Part shown: in pieces, positions 20,619 through 28,839 of the stretch
Numbering within the stretch: position 1 is the stretch's first letter
How the letters are laid out: every line of letters begins with the position of its first letter
NCBI GenBank assembly: GCA_011526085.1
Contig: WYBC01000029.1
Span: forward strand, 26,982-90,981
Direction: 5' to 3'
Length of the DNA: 64,000 bases
DNA from: Lysobacter sp.
GTDB lineage: Bacteria; Pseudomonadota; Gammaproteobacteria; Xanthomonadales; Xanthomonadaceae
Translations under genes and position numbers: made by a program
Notes under the pieces: model-generated
What the model was told of the DNA's origin: nothing
Databases searched by the model: none
The model's input: the letters and a program-made list of their open reading frames with translations, nothing else

Positions 20619-21092
20619 ATGAAGCTCGCATGGATCCTCTGGATCGCCTCGGTGTTGCCCCCTCAGGCCGCCGATTCACTGTGTCTCAGCACCACCCTTT
20701 ACCTCGAAGCGCGCGATCAACCCGTCCGCGGCCAGCAGGCCGTCGCCGAAGTCGCTCTCCGCCGCGAGGACAGCGGGCTGTGGGGCGACTCGATGTGCGA
20801 AGTCGTCACCGCCCGCAAACAGTTCGCGCCGACCATCGTGTCGCCGCGGACCCAGCTCGGCAATGCGGAAGCGTGGTCGCAGGCGGTCACCATCGCCCTC
20901 GACGCGGAACGCAACTGGGCCCTGCCGCCCGGCGAGCGCCAGGAGATCGTTCCCGGTGCCAGCCACTTCGCCGCCCTGTCCATCGCCCAGCCCAGCTGGC
21001 GCAATGCCTATCAGGTCGCGACCATCGGCGATCACACCTTCCTGAAGGTGCAGTCGTTGAAACCACAGAAAGACAAACCCGTCCGCCGCTGA
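20619..21092 (+). CDS. cell wall hydrolase, SleB family
   Basis: 157 aa. The hydrophobic N-terminus MKLAWILWIASVLPPQAA acts as a signal peptide. LCLSTTLYLEARDQPVRGQQAVAEVALRR is the SleB (PF07486) start motif with the presumed catalytic Glu in YLEAR; GASHFAAL continues the family pattern. Such enzymes are lytic transglycosylase-like and act on peptidoglycan in the periplasm. AGGAG lies 6 nt before the ATG. Transcribed alone, with a strong terminator downstream. Confidence 0.85.
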   Translation: MKLAWILWIASVLPPQAADSLCLSTTLYLEARDQPVRGQQAVAEVALRREDSGLWGDSMCEVVTARKQFAPTIVSPRTQLGNAEAWSQAVTIALDAERNWALPPGERQEIVPGASHFAALSIAQPSWRNAYQVATIGDHTFLKVQSLKPQKDKPVRR

Positions 21093-21130
21093 GCGGCGCG
21101 ACGGTTTCGATCCGGTATCGGATCTTGCAG

Positions 21131-21155
21131 GCCGCAGCGATGCGGCTTTCTTTTT
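21131..21155 (+). terminator. terminator after the SleB-family gene
   Basis: GCCGCA-GCGA-TGCGGC hairpin followed by TTTCTTTTT on the plus strand. Confidence 0.85.
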
Positions 21156-21252
21156 GCACGCCCCTCGGCGCACGACGCTGCGTTCCGGAGGCCGCGGTTG
21201 AGGTGCGTGGACGCGGACACCATGATCGGAGTCCCTTTCGATGGAATCGATC

Positions 21253-21864
21253 ATGAAGCTCTACTACTCCCCCGGCGCCTGCTCGCTTTCCGACCACATC
21301 GTGCTGGAATGGATCGGCCAGCCCTACGAAGCGGTGAAAGTCAGCCGCGAAGAGCGCAGGAAACCCGAATTCCTCGCCATCAATCCCGCCGGCGCGGTAC
21401 CAGCGCTCGAGCACGACGGCTGGGTGCTGACCCAGAACTCGGCGATCCTCAACTATCTGGCGGACCTGCACCCCGGCGCCGGCCTCGGCGGCGACGGCAG
21501 CGCCAGGAGTCGCGCCGAAGTGAACAAGTGGGTCGCGTTCTCCAATTCGGACGTGCATCCGGCATTCCATCCGCTGTTCGGCAGTACCGCCTACCTCGAA
21601 GATCCGGCGCTCATCGAGAAGAGCAAGGACGCCGCGCGTGCGAAGATCCGCACCCTTTACGAACGTGCCGATGCGCACCTCGCCGACAAGGAATGGTTGG
21701 CCGGCAGCCGTTCGGTGGCCGACCCGTACCTGTACGTGACGTATCGCTGGGCGCGCGCGAACGGCGTCGATCTCGGCGGCCTGGACAAGCTCGCTGCGTT
21801 CGCCTCGCGGATGGAAGCCGACCCCGCGGTGCAGAAGGTGCTGCAGGACGAAGGTCTGGCCTGA
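21253..21864 (+). CDS. glutathione S-transferase, beta class
   Basis: 203 aa, very close in length and pattern to E. coli GstA (201 aa). The N-terminal thioredoxin-like domain has the beta-class Cys10 in MKLYYSPGACSLS and the cis-Pro region NPAGAVPAL; the C-terminal helical domain has SVADPYLYV. It conjugates or binds glutathione in the cytoplasm. An in-frame ATG at 21241 with a GGAG 9 nt upstream would add four residues; the start given follows homologues. Its own terminator follows. Confidence 0.9.
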   Translation: MKLYYSPGACSLSDHIVLEWIGQPYEAVKVSREERRKPEFLAINPAGAVPALEHDGWVLTQNSAILNYLADLHPGAGLGGDGSARSRAEVNKWVAFSNSDVHPAFHPLFGSTAYLEDPALIEKSKDAARAKIRTLYERADAHLADKEWLAGSRSVADPYLYVTYRWARANGVDLGGLDKLAAFASRMEADPAVQKVLQDEGLA

Positions 21865-21886
21865 GCGCCCGCAGCCCGATGCCTCC

Positions 21887-21917
21887 GGAAGCCGCCTGCG
21901 GGCGGCTTCCTTTTGTT
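21887..21917 (+). terminator. terminator after the GST gene
   Basis: Perfect 10-bp stem GGAAGCCGCC / GGCGGCTTCC with a 4-nt loop, followed by TTTTGTT. Confidence 0.88.
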
Positions 21918-21933
21918 GCGCGATGCGGGAGCC

Positions 21934-22410
21934 TCAGGACTCGTGGCGCCAATAGCGCGACATTTCCAGGTAAGTGAAGGACGCCGACCACGTCACCAGC
22001 AGGAAGCCGGTCAACGATTCCATGCCCGACACCAGGCGGATCGCACCGACCGGCGCGAGGTCGCCGAATCCCAGCGTGGTGTAGGTGGTCGCGGAGAGAT
22101 AAATCGCATCGAACAGATTGTCGAGGCCGTGCTCGCCGTGGACGAAGCCGGCGCCGGGCACCTTCAGCAATCCCCAAAACACCAGGCCGTAGCACCAGAT
22201 TTCAATGATGTGCAGGCCGAGCAGCGCGAAGATGATGCGCAGCATGACGCCGCGATCGCGCTTCGGCGCGCGCCCCGAATAGCGATGCGCGAGCCAGTGC
22301 AGGCCTTCGTAGTGGATCACCACCACCAGCGCGGTCACGAAGGCCGCGGTGAAGGCGACGAGCACATGCTCGCCCCATTGCTCGGCGGGAATCAGCCAGG
22401 ACGTATCCAT
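21934..22410 (-). CDS. small two-pore-helix ion channel (potassium channel family)
   Basis: 158 aa with about four hydrophobic stretches (VLVAFTAAFVTALVVVIHY, MLRIIFALLGLHIIEIWCYGLVFWGLL, pore region, LVSGMESLTGFLLVTWSASFTYL). The pore loop SATTYTTLGFGDLAP matches the potassium-channel selectivity filter, with TLGFGD in place of the common TVGYGD. No regulatory domain is attached. Inner membrane. Its GST neighbour is convergent and unrelated. Confidence 0.82.
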   Translation of the reverse strand: MDTSWLIPAEQWGEHVLVAFTAAFVTALVVVIHYEGLHWLAHRYSGRAPKRDRGVMLRIIFALLGLHIIEIWCYGLVFWGLLKVPGAGFVHGEHGLDNLFDAIYLSATTYTTLGFGDLAPVGAIRLVSGMESLTGFLLVTWSASFTYLEMSRYWRHES

Positions 22411-22503
22411 CGGTCGGCAGATGTCGAAAGTTGCAGCGCAGGAGTGCGCGCATAGCGTACGCGACAGGGCGCGCTTGCGACATGCCGGGCATCCGCCCCC
22501 GGC

Positions 22504-22989
22504 TCAGGTTTCGCCCAGTGCGCCGCGGACACCGCGCTCCCACTGCGTCCGGACCGCATCGCCCTTGGCGCGCGCGATCGCATCGGAGAGTTGCGGCAGC
22601 AACGCCACGAGCGCACCGGCATCGGCACAGCGCTCGATCTTCAGTTGCATGAAATAACCGCGGATGCCGAGATGCTGGTTCACCGACTCGGACATCAACC
22701 CGTACAGCAGCCGGAAACGCTCGGCATTCGCCGACGGGCTTCCGGCCATCTCCCCGGTGCCGCGCGCCGCAATCCCGGTGTCGGGCTGGATCAATCCCAT
22801 GCGCAACAGCGTTTCGACGGCGTCCGCGGGCGCATGCAGGTCTGCCGCTAGGCGCGCCAGTTCCGCGTCGTCGCGCTGTCCGTCGACCAGCAACAGCACC
22901 AGACGCAAGGCGGGCGAGAGCTTCAGCGCCCGCGTATCGATTTCAGAGCGTCCTGCCCCGGTCTTGAGGTAGATCGAACCAGTCATCAT
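22504..22989 (-). CDS. conserved hypothetical protein, two-domain
   Basis: 161 aa, not recognised as a named family. Residues 1-75 look like a small winged-helix-type fold (SIYLKTGAGRSEIDTRALKLSPALRLVLLLVDG... VETLLRMGLIQ); residues 95-161 are helical (RFRLLYGLMSESVNQHLGIRGYFMQLKIERC). No signal peptide. The start at 22989, one codon before a second ATG, is supported by GGGAGGG upstream. Cytoplasmic and possibly regulatory, by inference only. It lies 198 nt downstream of prpC on the same strand. Confidence 0.6.
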   Translation of the reverse strand: MMTGSIYLKTGAGRSEIDTRALKLSPALRLVLLLVDGQRDDAELARLAADLHAPADAVETLLRMGLIQPDTGIAARGTGEMAGSPSANAERFRLLYGLMSESVNQHLGIRGYFMQLKIERCADAGALVALLPQLSDAIARAKGDAVRTQWERGVRGALGET

Positions 22990-23122
22990 GACTCGCCCTC
23001 CCCCGAGGGCATCACGCGACGTTCTGAAGGCCCCACATTCGCACCGGGGCGTTGGGCGCACAAGCGTGCACCCGTCCGACTTTGGTCGAACGGCCGCCCG
23101 GCGGACGCTGCCAGGAATCAGG

Positions 23123-23146
23123 CCCGCCGTCGAGGGGAACGGCGGG
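23123..23146 (-). terminator. hairpin downstream of prpC (weak terminator candidate)
   Basis: CCCGCCGT / ACGGCGGG, 8 bp with 8-nt loop, about 40 nt past the prpC stop. No T-tract follows, so it may only protect the 3' end. Confidence 0.35.
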
Positions 23147-23187
23147 TGCGATGCCGCGATCGGGCCGGACCGCTCCGGCTCGACCGG

Positions 23188-24339
23188 TCAGCGCTGTTCG
23201 ATCGACACGTAGGCGCGGTCTTCGGGACCGGTGTAGTTCGCGCTGGGGCGGATGATCTTGCCATCCTCGCGCTGTTCGATCACGTGCGCGCTCCAGCCGG
23301 TGGTGCGCGCGATCACGAACAGCGGCGTGAACATCGGGGTCGGGATGCCCATCATGTGATAGGCCGACGCGCTGTACCAGTCGAGGTTCGGGAACATCTT
23401 CTTGGTATCCATCATCAGCGTCTCGATGCGTTCGGAGACGTCGAACAGCATCCGGTTGCCGCCGCTTTCGCACAGCGTCTTCGAGATCGCCTTGATGATC
23501 GGGTTGCGCGGATCGCCGATGGTGTAGACCGGATGACCGAAGCCGATGACGATCTCCTTGCGCTCCATGCGCGCGCGGATATCGGCTTCGGCTGCATCGG
23601 CGCTGTCGTAGCGGCTGATGATGTCCATCGCGACTTCGTTCGCACCGCCGTGCTTCGGCCCGCGCAGGGCGCCAATGGCGCCGGTGATGCACGAATGCAG
23701 GTCGCTGCCGGTGCCGGCGATGACGCGCGCGGTGAACGTGCTGGCGTTGAACTCGTGCTCGGCGTAGAGGATCAGCGACTTGTCGAGCGCGTCGGCATGC
23801 AGTTGGCTCGGCGGCTCGCCGTGCAGCAGATGCAGGAAGTGCGCAGCGACCGAATCATCGTCGGTTTCGAGATCGATGCGACGGCCGTTGCGGGTGAAGT
23901 GCCACCAGTACAGCAGCATCGAGCCGAAGCTGGCGATCAACCGGTCGGCGATGTCGCGGGCTTCGCTGGCGGGATGGCCTTCGCGCTCCGGCAGCACCGT
24001 GCCCAGCACCGAGCAGCCGGTGCGCATCACGTCCATCGGATGCGCGTTGGCCGGCACCAGCTCCAGCGCTTCCTGGACGATCGCGGGCAGGCCGCGCAGG
24101 CGCTTGAGCTTGGTGCGATACGCCTTGAGCTGCGAAGCGGTCGGCAGCGCGCCGTGCACCAGCAGGTGCGCGACTTCCTCGAAGGTCGATTTCGTCGCGA
24201 GATCGTGGATGTCGTAGCCGCGGTAATGCAGATCGTTGCCGCTGCGGCCGACCGTGCACAGCGCGGTGTTGCCGGCGGCGGTGCCGCTCAGCGCGACGGA
24301 TTTCTTGGCTTTCGGAAGCACTTGCTGGGAATCGCTCAT
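23188..24339 (-). CDS. prpC: 2-methylcitrate synthase
   Basis: 383-aa citrate-synthase-family enzyme that condenses propionyl-CoA with oxaloacetate to 2-methylcitrate. Catalytic residues are present: His in [10 protein letters not shown], His in [13 protein letters not shown], Asp in [31 protein letters not shown] at the N-terminus is typical of PrpC rather than GltA. It lies 31 nt downstream of prpB and forms an operon with it; PrpE is coded about 4.5 kb away on the same strand. Confidence 0.93.
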   Translation of the reverse strand: MSDSQQVLPKAKKSVALSGTAAGNTALCTVGRSGNDLHYRGYDIHDLATKSTFEEVAHLLVHGALPTASQLKAYRTKLKRLRGLPAIVQEALELVPANAHPMDVMRTGCSVLGTVLPEREGHPASEARDIADRLIASFGSMLLYWWHFTRNGRRIDLETDDDSVAAHFLHLLHGEPPSQLHADALDKSLILYAEHEFNASTFTARVIAGTGSDLHSCITGAIGALRGPKHGGANEVAMDIISRYDSADAAEADIRARMERKEIVIGFGHPVYTIGDPRNPIIKAISKTLCESGGNRMLFDVSERIETLMMDTKKMFPNLDWYSASAYHMMGIPTPMFTPLFVIARTTGWSAHVIEQREDGKIIRPSANYTGPEDRAYVSIEQR

Positions 24340-24370
24340 GGTCCTGTCCTTTCGTCTTGTGTCTTCTGCG

Positions 24371-25270
24371 TCATTTCTTCGCGGCGAACAGCGCGTCGAG
24401 CTTCTGTTCGAAGGCGTGATAGCCGATGCGGTCGTAGAGTTCCTCGCGGGTCTGCATCGTGTCGACGACGGCCTGCTGGTGGCCGTCGCGGCGGATCGAC
24501 TGATAGACATTCTCCGCGGCCTTGTTCATGGCGCGGAACGCGGACAGCGGGAACAACTGGATGGCGACGCCGGCCGAAGCCAGCTCGTCGCGGCTGAACA
24601 GCGGGGTCTTGCCGAATTCGGTGATGTTGGCCAGCACCGGCACCTTCACCGCATCGACGAAGCGTCGATAGGTCGGCAGGTCGTAGGCAGCCTCGGCGAA
24701 GATGCCGTCGGCGCCGGCCTCGACGCAGGCGATGGCGCGTTCGATCGCCGCATCGACGCCGTCGACCTGGATCGCATCGGTGCGCGCGATCAGGAAGAAG
24801 TCGGGATCGGTCTTCGCGTCCGCCGCGGCCTTCACGCGATCGACCATCTCGCCCTGCGACACGATCTCCTTGCCGGGACGATGGCCGCAACGCTTGGCGC
24901 CGACCTGGTCCTCGATGTGGCAGGCGGCGGCGCCGGCCTTGATCAGCGATTTGATCGTGCGCTCGATGTTGAAGGCGCTGGGGCCGAAGCCGGTATCGAT
25001 GTCGACCAGCAGCGGCAGGTCGCAGACATCGGTGATGCGGCGGGTGTCGATCAGCACGTCCTCGAGCGTGTTGATGCCGAGGTCGGGCATGCCGAGCGAG
25101 CCGGCGGCGACGCCGCCACCCGAGAGATAGATCGAGCGATAGCCGGCGCGTTTCGCCAGCAGCGCGTGGTTGGCGTTGATCGCGCCGATCACCTGCAACG
25201 GCGACTCTTCGGCGAGCGCGGCGCGGAACATCGCTCCGGGAGAGCGTGCGCCGGCGGAAAGCTGGGTCAT
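24371..25270 (-). CDS. prpB: 2-methylisocitrate lyase
   Basis: 299-aa isocitrate-lyase-superfamily TIM barrel that cleaves 2-methylisocitrate to pyruvate and succinate. Catalytic Cys128 lies in the KRCGH motif; SLYLSGGG-like [25 protein letters not shown] and TEFGKTPLF are characteristic. AGGAGTT precedes the ATG at 25270. First gene of prpB-prpC, divergent from the HTH-citrate synthase gene with a 131-nt shared control region. Confidence 0.94.
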   Translation of the reverse strand: MTQLSAGARSPGAMFRAALAEESPLQVIGAINANHALLAKRAGYRSIYLSGGGVAAGSLGMPDLGINTLEDVLIDTRRITDVCDLPLLVDIDTGFGPSAFNIERTIKSLIKAGAAACHIEDQVGAKRCGHRPGKEIVSQGEMVDRVKAAADAKTDPDFFLIARTDAIQVDGVDAAIERAIACVEAGADGIFAEAAYDLPTYRRFVDAVKVPVLANITEFGKTPLFSRDELASAGVAIQLFPLSAFRAMNKAAENVYQSIRRDGHQQAVVDTMQTREELYDRIGYHAFEQKLDALFAAKK

Positions 25271-25363
25271 GGTCGGAACTCCTGGTCGTCCACGGGTCCG
25301 GACAGCGGCGGCGTTCGAGATCCTGCGCCCCGCCCGGGGCCGCAAATCTGGCACCATCCCGAG

Positions 25364-25386
25364 GGTTGATCAATCTTGATCGAACC
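25364..25386. promoter_or_regulatory. inverted-repeat operator candidate between prpB and HTH-citrate synthase
   Basis: GGTTGATCAA (25364-25373) and TTGATCGAACC (25376-25386) form an imperfect palindrome (GGTT-GATCAA / GGTT-CGATCAA when both are read outward). It lies 15 nt before the fusion-gene ATG, inside an AT-rich patch. This is a natural site for a MerR-type or other dimeric regulator controlling both genes. Confidence 0.5.
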
Positions 25387-25401
25387 AATCAATCTGTCGC
25401 C

Positions 25402-26619
25402 ATGGCCGACCTGCTGACCGCCCGCGAAACCTGCCGCCTGCTCGGCATCAGCCAGGCGACCCTGTATGCCTACGTCAGCCGCGGCCTGCTCGAATCCCGC
25501 CCCGGTCCCGACCACCGCACCCGGCTGTATCCGCGTCTCGACGTGGAGCGGCTGGCGCAGCGCAAGCAGGTCGGCCGCAGCGCCGCCGCGGCCGCCGCGC
25601 ACAGCCTCGACCGCGGCCTGCCGGTGCTGGAAACCCGGATCTCGCTGATCCGGCCCGACGGCCCGTATTACCGCGGCCGCTCCGCGATCGCCGCGGTGCG
25701 CGACGGCGCGACGCTGGAAGACGCCGCGCGCCTGCTCTGGGACTGCGGCGAGCACGATCCATTCGCCGCGCTGCAGGGCGGCGACTGGCCGCCGCATGTC
25801 GCGGCCATCGCCGCGGACACATCACTGCCGCCGCTGGAACGCGCGATGGCCGCGATTCCGCTGCTCGCGCTGGGCACGCGCGGCGCGCTGAATTCCACGG
25901 CGCGCGCGCGTCACGAGATCGCCGCCACCCTGCTCCGCCAGAACGCCGCGCTGCTGGTCGGTCGCCCGCCGCCAGCCGGGCCGACGCATGCGTTGCTGGG
26001 CGATGTCTGGAAACCCGGCGACGCCGGTTTCGCCGATCTCGTCCGCGCCGCGCTGGTGCTGTGCGCGGATCACGAACTCAACGTCTCCGCCTTCGCCGCG
26101 CGCGTGGTCGCCTCCACCGGCGCGCATCTGCACGCGACCGTGTGCGCGGGCCTCGCCGCGCTCTCCGGCCCACGCCACGGCGGCGCCACCGCGCGCGCCT
26201 ACGCATTGATCGCCGATGCGCGCGACGCCGCATCGCCGCGCGATTTCATCGAAACCCGACTGCAGCGCGGCGACGACCTCCCCGGCTTCGGCCACGCGCT
26301 CTACCCGCACGGCGACCCGCGCGCCGCCGAACTGCTGGCGCGCCTGCGCGCACAGCACGCGAACGCACCCGCGATGCGCGCACTCGACGCCATCATCACC
26401 GCGACCGAAGACGTCAGCGGACAGCACCCGAACATCGACTTCATGCTTGCCGCGATCTGTCACGCCAACGCATTGCCGGCGACGCCGGCGCTGGTGATGT
26501 TCGCGGCAGGGCGCCTCGCCGGATGGCTCGCGCATGCGCTGGAACAGCAGGCGGAGGGGAAGTTGATTCGGCCGAGGGCGCGGTATACGGGGGTGGAGCC
26601 GGGGAGCGTCGGCGGCTGA
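25402..26619 (+). CDS. citrate synthase family protein with N-terminal helix-turn-helix
   Basis: 405 aa. Residues 1-55 form a MerR/excisionase-type DNA-binding domain (LLTARETCRLLGISQATLYAYVSRGLLESRPGP..RTRLYPRLDVERL). The rest is a short-form citrate synthase that keeps the catalytic triad: His224 in DHELNVSAF, His298 in GFGHALYPHGDPRA and Asp346 in PNIDFMLA. It could be an enzyme, a transcription factor that reads citrate or methylcitrate intermediates, or both. Divergence from prpB across a palindrome favours a regulatory role in propionate metabolism (inference). No clear ribosome site precedes the ATG. The last ~60 nt have G-rich codons unlike the rest. Confidence 0.85.
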   Translation: MADLLTARETCRLLGISQATLYAYVSRGLLESRPGPDHRTRLYPRLDVERLAQRKQVGRSAAAAAAHSLDRGLPVLETRISLIRPDGPYYRGRSAIAAVRDGATLEDAARLLWDCGEHDPFAALQGGDWPPHVAAIAADTSLPPLERAMAAIPLLALGTRGALNSTARARHEIAATLLRQNAALLVGRPPPAGPTHALLGDVWKPGDAGFADLVRAALVLCADHELNVSAFAARVVASTGAHLHATVCAGLAALSGPRHGGATARAYALIADARDAASPRDFIETRLQRGDDLPGFGHALYPHGDPRAAELLARLRAQHANAPAMRALDAIITATEDVSGQHPNIDFMLAAICHANALPATPALVMFAAGRLAGWLAHALEQQAEGKLIRPRARYTGVEPGSVGG

Positions 26620-26742
26620 CAGAAAACCTGTCGTTTCTTACAGGTGGCACAGGCGCCTTGGTGGCGAGTAGAACAAGAACCTGCCCCCCAATACCGGCTA
26701 GAAAAGGGAGGCAGGCTCATCTTCCATCAAAGGGAACATGCC

Positions 26743-26892
26743 ATGAAGCTTATGACTGCGCCACCCTCTAAAAGTGGAATCACTTTTATTGCTCCAACCA
26801 TGGTTACCAGTGGAAAGTGCATAAGATGCGGAAAGCGAATAAGTTATGGAAACCTATATTGCAAAGCATGTGGTGGCACCGGGGTTTCATGA
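26743..26892 (+). CDS. putative 49-aa zinc-ribbon protein
   Basis: A short ORF with an upstream AAAGGGA ribosome site 6 nt before the ATG. The product has two CxxC knuckles 12 residues apart (KCIRCGKRISYGNLYCKAC), as in a zinc ribbon, after a leader of about 25 residues. Composition matches the islet, not the core genome. It lies upstream of, and could be co-transcribed with, the HEPN-like gene. Too short for firm assignment; the paired knuckles are the main support. Confidence 0.45.
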   Translation: MKLMTAPPSKSGITFIAPTMVTSGKCIRCGKRISYGNLYCKACGGTGVS

Positions 26893-27044
26893 TTTCCCTA
26901 GATGCAGAAGCTTATGGCCGAAAATTACAAATAGATGGCGCATAAGCGAATCGTCATGCATCCCTCCCAGGTATCTGCACTTGGTGACGTATGACGGCTT
27001 ATGCCGCCCCTGCTCATGCATCCTACGGACTATCAAAAATTCGC

Positions 27045-28190
27045 ATGGACATCGAAACCTTACGCCGACTGAATTTGGCACGGCATTTATATGAGCTAGC
27101 AACAATCAGCTTACGCAGCGCCAACGATATGCATCTTTTCTCGGCAGTGAACCTCATGCAAGATGCTGTAGAGGCATTCCTTATTGCGATCGCAGACCAC
27201 ACAGGAGCCCACATCGAATCCAACACTAAATTCGACAAATACTTCGTTGAAATTGATACGAAGATCGCACCAAAGGAGCTTCCATTCAAAAGCAAGCTGA
27301 TCCGCTTGAATAGGGTGCGTGTCGACTCGAAGCACTATGGCATCCAGCCTGCGCGCGACGAGTGCGAGCGCCTATCAATTTCAGTCCGGGAATTCTTCGA
27401 CGAAGTATGCGCATCCGTCCTCGGAGCCTCTTTCTCTACTGTAAGCGTTATTGATCTCCTCAAAGACGGTGACACAAAATTAGCGCTAATGGAAGCAAAG
27501 AAAGCGCTTGAAATTGGGCAACTTGCAGAATGCGCGATCAGCTGCCGCAAAGCGTTATACCTAGAGATAGAGAGACAATACGACATATCGGATTTCAAAG
27601 GCGAAGAGCCAACGGGGATCTTTGGAGCTTTTAGCAGAGCCCCGCTCTACGCAAAGAATAAACAGTACATCGAAAATAATGTATCGGACCCCACCGATTT
27701 TATCGTCTACGACCATAGCAGCGTAAACGAGCAACTACTCACCCAAGGCGCAGATAACACTGCATTTTGGAATGTCTGGCGCCTAACACCCGAGGTGTAT
27801 CGCAGAAAAGATGGGAGCTGGATTGTCAAACATGACTTCGGAAAAATAGATCCAGTTGTATTGAGCGACAAGATCGAGTACATCTTCTCAGCCACTTTGG
27901 ATGTCGTTTTATCCATTCACAGAACATCTCAGGCTACGCAGTGGGCCCAACCACGTCGTTACTATTTAGACCTCAAGCAAGAATCTGTACCGATCTTCAA
28001 AAAAGCGGACAAACAGTCAGAGATAACCGGCCATACCCCACCTGGAATGAAGAGAATTGACACGGATTTCAGAATCGAAGGATTGAATGGAGATGGGCCA
28101 TTCTGGCATGTAGCTCATATTGAGAAGGACCAGCCCTTCCTGTGGGGCTTCATACATAATGATTTCGTGGCGGAAGCAAGCAGCAACTAG
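27045..28190 (+). CDS. putative HEPN-like protein with C-terminal bacterial SH3 domain
   Basis: 381 aa from ATG 27045 (an in-frame ATG at 26991 would add 18 residues; neither has a strong ribosome site). The N-terminal half is all-helical and contains RVRVDSKH: Arg92-x4-His97 (or Arg90-x6-His97) fits the Rx4-6H motif of HEPN ribonucleases. A second helical repeat (145-178, AKKALEIGQLAECAISCRKALYLEI) resembles another HEPN/TPR-like unit without the His. Residues 305-376 look like an SH3b fold (YYLDLKQESVPIFKKADKQSEITG...FWHVAHI...WGFIHNDFV). Codon use is AT-rich and foreign. A defence or toxin role is possible but inferred; not a family I can name. Confidence 0.6.
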   Translation: MDIETLRRLNLARHLYELATISLRSANDMHLFSAVNLMQDAVEAFLIAIADHTGAHIESNTKFDKYFVEIDTKIAPKELPFKSKLIRLNRVRVDSKHYGIQPARDECERLSISVREFFDEVCASVLGASFSTVSVIDLLKDGDTKLALMEAKKALEIGQLAECAISCRKALYLEIERQYDISDFKGEEPTGIFGAFSRAPLYAKNKQYIENNVSDPTDFIVYDHSSVNEQLLTQGADNTAFWNVWRLTPEVYRRKDGSWIVKHDFGKIDPVVLSDKIEYIFSATLDVVLSIHRTSQATQWAQPRRYYLDLKQESVPIFKKADKQSEITGHTPPGMKRIDTDFRIEGLNGDGPFWHVAHIEKDQPFLWGFIHNDFVAEASSN

Positions 28191-28194
28191 GACC

Positions 28195-28258
28195 GTAGGC
28201 TGGGCCATCGACCCAGCGACAGAGAGAGAATCGGAGCTGGGTCGATGACCCAGCCTAC
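28195..28258. repeat. GTAG-type REP pair (inverted), family 1
   Basis: Two 23-nt arms at 28195-28217 and 28236-28258 are inverted copies with one mismatch. The outer ends read GTAG...CTAC, and each arm has an internal GCTGGG/CCCAGC stem. This is the organisation of xanthomonad GTAG REP elements mobilised by RAYT transposases. It lies 4 nt after the HEPN-like gene's stop codon. Confidence 0.8.
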
Positions 28259-28318
28259 TCGACGTGGTACGAGTGAACGCAGGCGTTGTACGGACACAAC
28301 CAGTCATCGGGGGGATGG

Positions 28319-28654
28319 ATGTTCAGATTTTTGACGTTTTGCCTAAAGCTCTCCATCTATACAGGAGCGCTGCTCACAGTCATTGCCGGCGCGGCAATCG
28401 GTCCGGAGATCATGACGGAATTGGGCTTCCCGGACGTGCCGGAGGGAGTCGCATACGGAATCGGCGCGGTGATCGGCATTTTCTCTGCGTCGATTCTCTT
28501 CGGCATTCCCATCGTGCTTCTCAACATCAACGCGAATCTTGCGCAGGCCATCGATTTGATGAAAACGATGCAGCCCGGCAAATCACCGGGAATCATCGAG
28601 GCTGTCGCCCCCGTTTTCGTTGATCATGCATTGGGCGCGTTGGAGTCCGAGTAA
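28319..28654 (+). CDS. hypothetical small membrane protein
   Basis: 111 aa, two predicted membrane segments (LTFCLKLSIYTGALLTVIAGAAIG near 5-28 and GVAYGIGAVIGIFSASILFGIPIVLL near 43-69) and a soluble C-terminal tail. GGGGGG precedes the ATG by 4 nt. No family recognised. It lies between two REP pairs; composition is intermediate between islet and core. Could be a real accessory gene, but there is no functional clue. Confidence 0.5.
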   Translation: MFRFLTFCLKLSIYTGALLTVIAGAAIGPEIMTELGFPDVPEGVAYGIGAVIGIFSASILFGIPIVLLNINANLAQAIDLMKTMQPGKSPGIIEAVAPVFVDHALGALESE

Positions 28655-28670
28655 AATCCGCAAGGGGTTC

Positions 28671-28792
28671 GTAGGGCGGGCTCAAGCCCGCCGCGATGTT
28701 GACTTGCATCGTCACAAACAGCCGACGATCACATCCCGATCATCGCCGGCAACAACGGATACGTCCCGAAGGCGGGCTTGAGCCCGCCCTAC
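28671..28792. repeat. GTAG-type REP pair (inverted), family 2
   Basis: Perfect 22-nt inverted arms at 28671-28692 and 28771-28792, starting GTAGGGCGGG and ending in CTAC. Each arm has a GGCGGGC/GCCCGCC stem; the arms are 78 nt apart. Different sequence family from the pair at 28195. Confidence 0.82.
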
Positions 28793-28839
28793 GATTCGCG
28801 AGTCGGCCAAATCGCGTGGGCTGGATACGGTTACGCGGC

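Larger units (their letters stand above)
26620..28190. other. AT-richer islet inside the prp locus
   Basis: Base composition drops visibly below the flanks from just after the fusion-gene stop to about 28190. It holds a small zinc-ribbon ORF and a HEPN-like gene, a short hairpin ACCTGT/ACAGGT (26626-26645) at its left edge, and a REP pair immediately to the right. No integrase, transposase or direct-repeat ends were found. Confidence 0.6.

Noticed and set aside
26846..27094. 82-codon frame between the zinc-ribbon ORF and the HEPN-like gene
   Set aside because: Overlaps the ends of both better-supported frames, no ribosome site and no domain.
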